DNA from: Caulobacter sp. SLTY
GTDB lineage: Bacteria; Pseudomonadota; Alphaproteobacteria; Caulobacterales; Caulobacteraceae
Assembly (NCBI RefSeq): GCF_009905535.1
Contig: NZ_JAAALA010000007.1
Coordinates: forward strand, 1 to 64,000
Direction: 5' to 3'
DNA length: 64,000 nucleotides
The position numbers and the translations under genes were made by a program. Of the stretch, positions 57,570-64,000 are shown piece by piece; positions within the stretch are counted from its first letter, which is position 1; each line of letters begins with the position of its first letter. The notes beneath the pieces are model-generated. The model saw nothing but the letters and a program-made list of their open reading frames with translations, was not told the DNA's origin and did no database searches.

Positions 57570-59162
57570 CTACTCGGCGGCCCGATCCTCTTCCTCGTCT
57601 TCGAGGCGCGGCATGCCTAGGCTTTCCAGCCAGCGCCAGGCCGAGAACAGCATCACCCCGCCGCCAGTGATCCCAAGGCCCCAGGCCACGGCGGTGGAGA
57701 CCAAGTTGCCGGTGTCGTCGAAATAGCCCCAGGCGACGCCACCGCCGCAGACCGCCGCGCCGACCAAGCCGCCGATGATCCAGGGCAGGCCGACGATGCG
57801 GGCTTCCTCCAGCGGGGCGCCGTCCATATCCGGGTCGAAGTTGGCGGCCAGGACGCGTTCGTCCTCCTCGACGAGACGACGGATGTGGTCTTCGCTGAGC
57901 AGGCCCTGGCTGCGGACCGGGGCCATCTCCGGCTCGAACGGCTGGCTGGAGATATCGAACAGGCCGGGCTCGGACTCGTTGGCCGCTTCGAACTTGAAGG
58001 GATCGCGCTGTTGCTCGGCGGCGGTCGGTGCCGGCTCCTGCTCGGGCGCGGGCGTCAGGACGAAGGCGCGATCACCGGCCACGGCCAGGGCCGGCGCCGC
58101 CGGGAACGGGGTGTAGCTGGCCGGCTGCTCAGGCAGAGCCTCGACCGGGGCCGGCGGCGGCGGGAAGGCCAGGGCGTCGGCGGCCGGAACGGGCGTCGGA
58201 GTCGCAGCGGTGCGCACGATCTCCAGCACCGGGTCGTCCCGGTCGGAATAGGCATCACCCTGGTCGTCTTCGTCGGCATCTGGGCCTTCGACGACGCCTT
58301 CCAGCGGCGCGGTAGAGGGCGACCAGGCCAGGCTCTCGTCGGCGGTCTGGGACGCGACCGGCTCGACGACCTCAACCACCGGCTCGGGGGCGATCATCGA
58401 CTCGTCGATGGCCATGGCCGCGACCGGCTCAGGCGCGGCTTGCGGCGCCGGCTCGGAAGTCGGTTCCGGCACGATCTGCGCAAGCTTGGCGCCGACCAGA
58501 TCGGCGGCGCTCAGTACGGCGCTGCTGGCCAGGGGGATGACGCCGGCGCCGGAGTGGGCCCTGGGCTGTTCGCGCTCGACGACGGCCTTTTCACCGGTCA
58601 TCGGAGCCTTCAGGGCGGTCGGGGTCTGGCGCGGGATGGCGTTGACGGCGTCGTAGTCGACCTTGGGCCGCACGATCGGCGACGGCGCCGGCACCCAGCC
58701 GCCGGCCGGGGTCAGGAACAGGGTCTTCTCGGCCGAGCGGCGTCGGACCAGGGCGTCCACGACGATACGCTCGCCCTCGAAGTCGGCCTTGCGCCACATC
58801 TCCATCGCGCACGCCGCTTGCAGCAGGCTGCCCTCATTGACCCGGCGCAGGACGCTCGAGCGCTTGAAGTTGTCCACCCCAACGTTGAAGGCGAAGCAGC
58901 AGAGGGCGTCGAACTGGTTCTGGGTGAGCGGCGTGAAGGTCTGCTCGTTGACCGCGTGGGCTACGGCGATCAGGTCGTAGAGCAGCAACGCCTCGGCGTC
59001 CTGTTCCGAGACCTGTGCGCCCTCGCGAGCGGTCAGGGTGTGACCAAATCCGATCGTCCAGCGGCCGTCGGGCAGCTGGGCCGCTTTGGAGCGGTAGCCT
59101 TCGAACTTCTTGATGAGTTCGACGGCGGCTTTGGAGACCTGATGACGGGGTTTCATGCCCAT
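57570..59162 (-). CDS. spmX: Stalked-pole marker SpmX (GH24 muramidase-like, membrane-anchored)
   Basis: 530 residues. The N-terminal phage-lysozyme-like domain (about 4-150) has Glu21 in IKKFEGYRSK, then LPDGRWTIGFGHTLTAREG and LTQNQFDALCCFAFNVG. A Pro/Ala/Glu-rich acidic region of about 310 residues follows (about 155-465), then two C-terminal membrane helices (LPWIIGGLVGAAVCGGGVAW; STAVAWGLGITGGGVMLFSAW) and an acidic tail. No signal peptide. This order is that of Caulobacter SpmX, which localises and activates the kinase DivJ at the old pole. From memory the C. crescentus protein is about 430 residues, so the intermediate domain here is longer. ATG 59156 is an alternative start. Confidence 0.9.
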   Translation of the reverse strand: MGMKPRHQVSKAAVELIKKFEGYRSKAAQLPDGRWTIGFGHTLTAREGAQVSEQDAEALLLYDLIAVAHAVNEQTFTPLTQNQFDALCCFAFNVGVDNFKRSSVLRRVNEGSLLQAACAMEMWRKADFEGERIVVDALVRRRSAEKTLFLTPAGGWVPAPSPIVRPKVDYDAVNAIPRQTPTALKAPMTGEKAVVEREQPRAHSGAGVIPLASSAVLSAADLVGAKLAQIVPEPTSEPAPQAAPEPVAAMAIDESMIAPEPVVEVVEPVASQTADESLAWSPSTAPLEGVVEGPDADEDDQGDAYSDRDDPVLEIVRTAATPTPVPAADALAFPPPPAPVEALPEQPASYTPFPAAPALAVAGDRAFVLTPAPEQEPAPTAAEQQRDPFKFEAANESEPGLFDISSQPFEPEMAPVRSQGLLSEDHIRRLVEEDERVLAANFDPDMDGAPLEEARIVGLPWIIGGLVGAAVCGGGVAWGYFDDTGNLVSTAVAWGLGITGGGVMLFSAWRWLESLGMPRLEDEEEDRAAE

Positions 59163-59263
59163 TGTGACCCAAATTGAAACGAGCGCCGATGCGTTCCAGT
59201 ACCCCCGGGCAAGATAGGGGCCGGTTTCGCCTCCGACGCTTACGCGCACTCGATGACGGCAGC

Positions 59264-60697
59264 TTACAGGAGAATCAGGCCCGCCAGCCCCAGGAAGGAC
59301 AGGAAACCCATGAAATCAGTCAGGAAGGTGACAAAAACCGAGGATGAAACCGCCGGATCGCGTCCCAGACGATCAAGCACAATGGGCACCAGCACCCCGG
59401 CCAGGGCCGCGATGAATAGGTTGATGATCAGGGCCAGGCCGATCGTCAGGCTCAGTTTGGGATCGTGGAAGAAGACATAGACGGCGAGCGCCATGATCGC
59501 CGCCAGGGTCAGGCCGCTGATCAGCCCTGCGCCCAGCTCCCGCAGCACGATCCGCAGGGCGTTGGAGGCGTTGAGCTCCCGGCTGGCCAGGGCCCGCACG
59601 GCCACGGCCAGGGACTGGGTGCCGGCGTTCCCGCCCAGTGAGGCGACAATGGGCATCAGGATGGCCAGGGTGACCATCTTGCCGATCTCCTCCTGGAAGC
59701 CGCCAATAACGCTGGCGGCGGTCGCCGCGGTGATGGTGTTGACCGCCAGCCAGGGCAGGCGCGAGCGGGCAATGCCCCAGATGGTGGCATCGCGACCGGC
59801 GTCGCTGACCCCGGCCAGCGCCAGGATGTCTTCCTCTGTCTCTTCCTGGATGACCCCGACAATATCGTCGACGGTGATCTGGCCCACCAGCCGGCCGCCG
59901 CTATCGATCACCGGGGCGCTGATCAGGTGATACTTGTCGAAGATGTAGGCGACCTCTTCCTGGTCCATCCCGACGTCGATCTCGGTGACCGGCTCCATGA
60001 TCTCGGCCAGCGGCTGCTCCCGGTTGGCGCGAAGCAGGCGGCTCACCGGCACGGCCCCGGTCGGCTTGTGGGCCGGATCAATGACATAGACGTCGAAGAA
60101 CAGCTCCGGCAGGTCATCGCTGGAGGAGCGGATGTGGTCGATCGTCTGGCCGACGGTCCAGAAGCTGGGCGCGGCCATCAGGTCGCGCTGCATCAGCCGG
60201 CCGGCGCTCTCGTCCTCGTACTTGAGGGCGCTGACGATGGCGTCACGCTCCTCGTGATCCATGGCGGCCAGCACCTGGGCCCGCTTGTCGTCCTCCAGGT
60301 CCTCGACCAGGTCGACGGCGTCGTCGCTGTCCATCTCTTCCAGGGCGCGGGCCAGGGTGGTGCTGGGCACCGACTCCATGATCTCTTCGCGCAGGTTGGT
60401 GTCGAGTTCGGACAGCACCTCGCCGAGGGTCTCGGGATCGAGCTGGGGAATCACCTGCTCGCGGTAGTCGGCGGACAGGAAGCCCATCAGGTCGGCGACG
60501 TCTTCCGAACGCAGCGCCCCGACCAGCTCGCGCAGCCGGTCATCGTCGCCCCGATCGGCGGCGTCGATCACCAGTTCGACGTATTCGGGATTGAGAGCGT
60601 AGTCGTCGCCCAGCGCGAGGTCTTCGAGATCCTCGGGAATATCGACGATGGAGGGGATTTCCAGCTCTTCGGTCAGGTCGGCGTGTTCCCGGGTCAT
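59264..60697 (-). CDS. mgtE: Magnesium transporter MgtE
   Basis: 477 residues. An acidic N domain (about 40-150, VADLMGFLSADYREQVIPQLDPETLGEVLSEL), two CBS domains (about 155-290), and five membrane helices from about 310. The pore motif is MPIVASLGGNAGTQSLAVAVRAL. MgtE is a Mg2+-gated Mg2+ channel; the acidic N/CBS part senses cytosolic Mg2+. The gene lies 101 bp upstream of spmX on the same strand. Confidence 0.95.
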   Translation of the reverse strand: MTREHADLTEELEIPSIVDIPEDLEDLALGDDYALNPEYVELVIDAADRGDDDRLRELVGALRSEDVADLMGFLSADYREQVIPQLDPETLGEVLSELDTNLREEIMESVPSTTLARALEEMDSDDAVDLVEDLEDDKRAQVLAAMDHEERDAIVSALKYEDESAGRLMQRDLMAAPSFWTVGQTIDHIRSSSDDLPELFFDVYVIDPAHKPTGAVPVSRLLRANREQPLAEIMEPVTEIDVGMDQEEVAYIFDKYHLISAPVIDSGGRLVGQITVDDIVGVIQEETEEDILALAGVSDAGRDATIWGIARSRLPWLAVNTITAATAASVIGGFQEEIGKMVTLAILMPIVASLGGNAGTQSLAVAVRALASRELNASNALRIVLRELGAGLISGLTLAAIMALAVYVFFHDPKLSLTIGLALIINLFIAALAGVLVPIVLDRLGRDPAVSSSVFVTFLTDFMGFLSFLGLAGLILL

Positions 60698-60804
60698 GGG
60701 GGCCTCCTGGCTGAAGTTGGGCGTCGTTACGGCGCTAGCTTAGTCCCTGATTCACGTGTGCGGTCGAGACGCAGCGAGCGCCGCGACCGATCCCTCCACG
60801 ATAT

Positions 60805-60825
60805 CCATCCTGCGAAGCAGGATGG
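60805..60825 (-). other. Perfect 9-bp hairpin abutting the tRNA CCA end
   Basis: CCATCCTGC (60805-60813) and GCAGGATGG (60817-60825) form a perfect stem with a 3-nt loop, overlapping the encoded CCA. On the tRNA strand it forms immediately at the 3' end. No T-run follows, so it may guide 3' processing or be part of a Rho-type end. Confidence 0.55.
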
Positions 60826-60907
60826 TGCGGTCGAGAAGACTCGAACTTCCACGGGTTGCCCCACAGCGACCTCAACGCTGCGCGTCTACCAATTCCGCCA
60901 CGACCGC
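60823..60907 (-). tRNA. tRNA-Leu (anticodon GAG)
   Basis: 85-nt class II tRNA. The acceptor GCGGTCG (5', from 60907) pairs with CGACCGC; the discriminator A and CCA are encoded (TGG at 60823-60825 on the plus strand). The anticodon stem CAGCG/CGCTG encloses loop TTGAGGT with anticodon GAG. A long variable arm precedes the T arm (GTTCGAGTC). It reads CUC/CUU leucine codons. Confidence 0.96.
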
Positions 60908-60960
60908 TCGTGGTGAGGCGCGGGGGTTAGCAAAAGCAGGCTGGCAAGCCAAGCGATATG

Positions 60961-61524
60961 TCAGTCCACGCCGAAAGCCGCGACAACTTGGTTGCCACCG
61001 CCGGCGCCGCCCCAGCCCCAGGAGTTGTTACCGAGCTTGGGGGCGATGGCGAGGGCGTATTCACCGGCGGCCAGGGGTTCAGCCGGAGCAAGCGTCCAGC
61101 CGGCGTCGCCCCGCGTGGCGGTGAAGGCGACCGCCGCCTGGTTTTTCACGTTGCGGGTGCCGTATCCGAGCGGGTTGACCTTGCCGGTGGTAAGCCGACG
61201 CGTGTTCTTCACCGCCGTCAGCCGGAACAGGCCAAAGCGAAGCTGGGGATCGATGTCGGCCGGTTCGGTGCTGCTGAACGCCAAATCGTCGGCGGTCTTG
61301 AACCGGGTCGGGCTTGCGGCGCCGGCGAGTTCGTAGAAGACGTCGGCCCCGCCGTAGCCCATGGCCTTCATCTGCTGCTTGAACTTGGCCGTCTGGACTT
61401 CCAGCGAAGCCGCAGCTCCGTTGGCGCTGACCCCGAACGGCGGGGCGGCGGCCGGTTTGGCGGCGAACACCGGCCCGGCCGCAAGCGCGGCTGTCGACGT
61501 CAGGATAAAGGCGCGGCGGTTCAT
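60961..61524 (-). CDS. Exported hypothetical protein, possible Tat substrate
   Basis: 187 residues. The N-terminus MNRRAFILTSTAALAAGPVFA has an RRAFI twin-arginine-like motif and a cleavage site near residue 21. The mature domain is beta-rich (AGEYALAIAPKLGNNSWGWGGAGGG). No Cys in the mature part. Family not recognised. Possibly a surface or periplasmic protein. Confidence 0.72.
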   Translation of the reverse strand: MNRRAFILTSTAALAAGPVFAAKPAAAPPFGVSANGAAASLEVQTAKFKQQMKAMGYGGADVFYELAGAASPTRFKTADDLAFSSTEPADIDPQLRFGLFRLTAVKNTRRLTTGKVNPLGYGTRNVKNQAAVAFTATRGDAGWTLAPAEPLAAGEYALAIAPKLGNNSWGWGGAGGGNQVVAAFGVD

Positions 61525-61592
61525 GGCGATACTCCCTGGGATGAGAGCAACCTGATCTGTTTCGAAGGGGTCCGCGCCCTCCGGATGGGGGG

Positions 61593-62069
61593 CTAAAGCT
61601 TGTCCCCTCGCCCGAGCGGGTCACGTAACGGCTCCCCCTGCCCCACGAACTCCAGAGAGACCGAGTTGATGCAATAGCGCAGCCGCGTCGGCGGCGGGCC
61701 GTCGGGGAAGACGTGGCCCTGGTGGCTGTCGCAGCGGCCGCAGCGGGTCTCGATGCGGCGCATGCCGTAGCTGTTGTCCTCGACGCCGCGCACATGCGCC
61801 GGATCGATGGGCGCATAGAAGCTGGGCCAGCCGGTGCCGCTCTCGAACTTGGTTTCGAACTTGAACAGCGGCAGGCCGCAAAGCCGGCAGCAGTAGGCGC
61901 CGGGCCGCTTCTCGCCCAGCAGGCCGCCGCAGAACGGGGCTTCGGTGCCGTGGTGGAGCAGGACCTCCCGCTCCTCCTGGTTCAGATCGGCCTCCAGGGC
62001 CTTTCGTTCGGCCTCGTCGGGTGGGGTCAGGTCGAAACCGAGGGCGGAGCGGGTGGCGGTCTGGGTCAT
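61593..62069 (-). CDS. msrB: Peptide-methionine (R)-S-oxide reductase
   Basis: 158 residues. SelR/MsrB fold with two zinc CxxC pairs (CRLC and CGRC), [11 protein letters not shown], and the catalytic Cys in RYCINSVSL. It repairs the R-form of methionine sulfoxide with thioredoxin. ATG 62069 is chosen; an upstream ATG at 62108 would add residues with no conservation. No msrA nearby. Confidence 0.95.
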   Translation of the reverse strand: MTQTATRSALGFDLTPPDEAERKALEADLNQEEREVLLHHGTEAPFCGGLLGEKRPGAYCCRLCGLPLFKFETKFESGTGWPSFYAPIDPAHVRGVEDNSYGMRRIETRCGRCDSHQGHVFPDGPPPTRLRYCINSVSLEFVGQGEPLRDPLGRGDKL

Positions 62070-62129
62070 GACCACCAATCTAAGGCGTGCGGGCCCGTCC
62101 GCAATCATACCTTAGGGAGAGACTTCGCC

Positions 62130-62450
62130 GTGATCACCTCCACCACCCCCACCGTCCCCGGCCGCGAGGTTGTCGAGAGCCTGGGTGTCGTTACCGGCGA
62201 GGCCATCATCGGCGCCCACATCTTCCGCGACTTCTTCGCCGGGATCACCAACATCATCGGCGGCCGCGCCGGCGGCTATGAGAAGGCCTTGCGGCAGGCG
62301 CGCGACATCGCCATCCAGGAAATGTGCGATGAAGCCCGTTCGCGCGGGGGCGAAGCGGTGATCGGCGTCGATCTCGACTATGAGGCGCTGGGGACTGACA
62401 ACGGCATGCTGATGGTCAGCGCCAGTGGCACGGCCGTTAGACTCGGTTAG
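62130..62450 (+). CDS. YbjQ/UPF0145 family protein
   Basis: 106 residues from GTG 62130, preceded by AGGGAGA. Family pattern [54 protein letters not shown] and [13 protein letters not shown]. YbjQ proteins form pentameric rings; function is not established. Confidence 0.9.
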   Translation: MITSTTPTVPGREVVESLGVVTGEAIIGAHIFRDFFAGITNIIGGRAGGYEKALRQARDIAIQEMCDEARSRGGEAVIGVDLDYEALGTDNGMLMVSASGTAVRLG

Positions 62451-62538
62451 GCTCACCTAGCGTCGCCGTTGCCAAGGCCGTCCGGGCGGTCTAACCCCCA
62501 CGCGCAAGAATGATGCGCGCAAGGGGTTCATCGGCCTG

Positions 62539-64000
62539 ATGTTTTCGAAGATTCTGATCGCCAACCGCGGCGAGATCGCCGTCCGTGTCATCAAGACCTG
62601 CCGCCGGATGGGCATCAAGACCGTGGTGGTCTACTCCGAGGCTGACGCCGACAGCATGGCTGTCGAGATGGCCGATGAGAGCGTCTTCATCGGTCCGGCG
62701 CCCGCCGCCCAGTCCTATCTGGTGGCCGACAAGATCATTGCCGCCTGTCGGGAGACCGGCGCGGAAGCCGTGCACCCCGGCTTCGGCTTCCTGTCGGAGA
62801 ACGCCGGCTTCGCTCAGCGCTGCGCCGATGAGGGCATCGTCTTCATCGGCCCCAACCCCGGCGCCATCCAGGCGATGGGCGACAAGATCGAGAGCAAGAA
62901 GTTCGCCCAGGCGGCCGGCGTCTCCTGCGTGCCTGGCCATATCGGCGAGATTGACGATACCGAACACGCCGTCCGCATCTCCGAGGAGATCGGCTATCCG
63001 GTGATGATCAAGGCCTCCGCCGGCGGCGGCGGCAAGGGCATCCGGGTGGCGCATAACCGCAAGGATGTCGAGGAAGGCTTCCCGGCCGTGCGCGCCGAAG
63101 CCAAGGCCAGCTTCGGCGACGACCGCATCTTCATCGAGAAGTTCATCGTCAGCCCGCGCCATATCGAGATCCAGGTGCTGGGCGACAAGCATGGCAACGT
63201 TGTCCACCTGTTCGAGCGGGAGTGCTCGATCCAGCGGCGGAACCAGAAGGTTATCGAGGAGGCCCCCTCCCCGCTGCTCGACCAGAAGACCCGCGACGCC
63301 ATGGGCGCCCAGGCCGTGGCGTTGGCGAAGGCGGTGAACTACGACAGCGCCGGGACGGTGGAATTCGTCGCCGGCCAGGACAAGAGCTTCTTCTTCCTGG
63401 AAATGAACACCCGCCTGCAGGTGGAGCATCCGGTCAGCGAGCTGATCACCGGGCTGGACCTGGTCGAGCAGATGATCCGCTCGGCCTATGGCGAGGCGCT
63501 GGCCTTCAAGCAGAAGGACCTGAAGATCAACGGCTGGGCTATCGAAAGCCGGATCTACGCCGAAGACCCCTATCGCAAGTTCCTGCCCTCGATCGGGCGG
63601 CTGGTCCGCTACGACCCGCCGGTCGAAGGCGAGCATGACGGCTATGTCGTGCGGAACGACGCCGGGGTGCGCGAGGGCGACGAGATCTCGATGTTCTACG
63701 ATCCGATGATCTCCAAGCTCTGCACCTGGGGCAAGACGCGGGAAGCGGCCATCGACGGCATGGGCCGGGCGCTGGAAGATTTCCACATCGAGGGACTGGG
63801 CCAGAACGTGCCGTTCCTGGCTGCGGTCATGGACCATCCCCGGTTCCGGTCGGGCAAACTGGCCACCAGCTTCATTGCCGACGAGTATCCCGAAGGCTTC
63901 CTGGGCGCGCCGCCGAGCGACGAGACGCTGGACGTCCTGACCGCCGCCGCTTCGGCGATGCACCAGATCCAGGTGTCGCGGATCGGCGCCAGCAAGCGCG
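62539..64000 (+). CDS. pccA: Propionyl-CoA carboxylase biotin-carboxylase subunit, 5' part (runs off the window)
   Basis: The visible 487 residues cover the whole biotin carboxylase domain: FSKILIANRGEIAVRVIKTCRRMGIK, ATP loop KASAGGGGKGIRVAHN, EKFIVSPRHIEIQVLGDKHG, and MNTRLQVEHPVSELITGLDLVEQMI. The BT region has begun. FERECSIQRRNQKVIEEAPSP and the overall pattern are PCC-alpha-like, differing from the mccA at 45.4 kb. It carboxylates biotin for propionyl-CoA to methylmalonyl-CoA. The frame is open to the last base; the biotinyl domain lies beyond. Confidence 0.9.
   Translation, partial: MFSKILIANRGEIAVRVIKTCRRMGIKTVVVYSEADADSMAVEMADESVFIGPAPAAQSYLVADKIIAACRETGAEAVHPGFGFLSENAGFAQRCADEGIVFIGPNPGAIQAMGDKIESKKFAQAAGVSCVPGHIGEIDDTEHAVRISEEIGYPVMIKASAGGGGKGIRVAHNRKDVEEGFPAVRAEAKASFGDDRIFIEKFIVSPRHIEIQVLGDKHGNVVHLFERECSIQRRNQKVIEEAPSPLLDQKTRDAMGAQAVALAKAVNYDSAGTVEFVAGQDKSFFFLEMNTRLQVEHPVSELITGLDLVEQMIRSAYGEALAFKQKDLKINGWAIESRIYAEDPYRKFLPSIGRLVRYDPPVEGEHDGYVVRNDAGVREGDEISMFYDPMISKLCTWGKTREAAIDGMGRALEDFHIEGLGQNVPFLAAVMDHPRFRSGKLATSFIADEYPEGFLGAPPSDETLDVLTAAASAMHQIQVSRIGASKR

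Noticed and set aside
59163-59263. Sigma-54 (-24/-12) promoter for spmX
   Set aside because: TGGAAC...GGC is present on the minus strand, but the GG-to-GC spacing is 9 rather than 10 bp and the -12 is wrong.

Overview
The window is GC-rich, densely packed chromosomal DNA from an alphaproteobacterium of the Caulobacterales. Evidence for this is the presence of both mipZ (division-plane ATPase) and spmX (pole marker with a GH24 muramidase-like head and C-terminal membrane anchor). A type II secretion operon next to a TonB-dependent receptor, a branched-chain acyl-CoA catabolic set and a clpS-clpA pair are also consistent. I cannot assign a genus from sequence alone. No phage, CRISPR array, rRNA operon or classical insertion sequence was seen.

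Layout. 1-4.0 kb: the 3' part of a secreted parallel beta-helix protein and a TonB-dependent receptor, separated by a strong hairpin. 4.2-14.9 kb: a complete gspC-gspN run plus one trailing hypothetical gene, nearly all joined by ATGA-type overlaps; no prepilin peptidase is in view. 14.9-24.3 kb: lipoprotein, nitronate monooxygenase, GNAT, WD40-like amidohydrolase, TusA, YihY/BrkB membrane protein, CoA-transferase/racemase family protein, ROK sugar kinase. 24.3-30.2 kb: zinc-ribbon DinB, an S9 peptidase that looks split in two, DUF2182 membrane protein, tyrosinase, and a 447-bp stretch without a supportable gene. 30.2-38.7 kb: clpS-clpA, nucleoside transporter, HWE-type sensor kinase, D,D-carboxypeptidase with SPOR domain, and a phasin whose promoter carries two perfect palindromes matching the PhaR-type operator. 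38.8-45.0 kb: RidA, glycerophosphodiesterase, FemAB-like acyltransferase, DUF4287, HIT, J-domain protein, mipZ, panC, DUF1489.

45.2-57.5 kb is a dispersed leucine/isovalerate degradation set: mccA, liuC-type hydratase, mccB and isovaleryl-CoA dehydrogenase. Together these would take isovaleryl-CoA to HMG-CoA. Between mccB and the hydratase sits a 624-bp unit: a GIY-YIG nuclease gene flanked by two foldback repeats in inverted orientation. A third foldback copy lies just downstream of mccA. This repeat-nuclease unit is the best candidate here for an under-described mobile or domesticated system. Other genes in the region are a cNMP-domain patatin, a multipass protein, a Tam methyltransferase and a 21-codon micro-ORF with a 17-nt perfect match to the 16S rRNA 3' tail.

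57.5-64.0 kb: spmX, mgtE, tRNA-Leu(GAG), an exported protein, msrB, a YbjQ-family gene and the 5' part of pccA, which runs off the window. Intergenic space is minimal, and four convergent gene pairs overlap by exactly 4 bp through shared stop codons.
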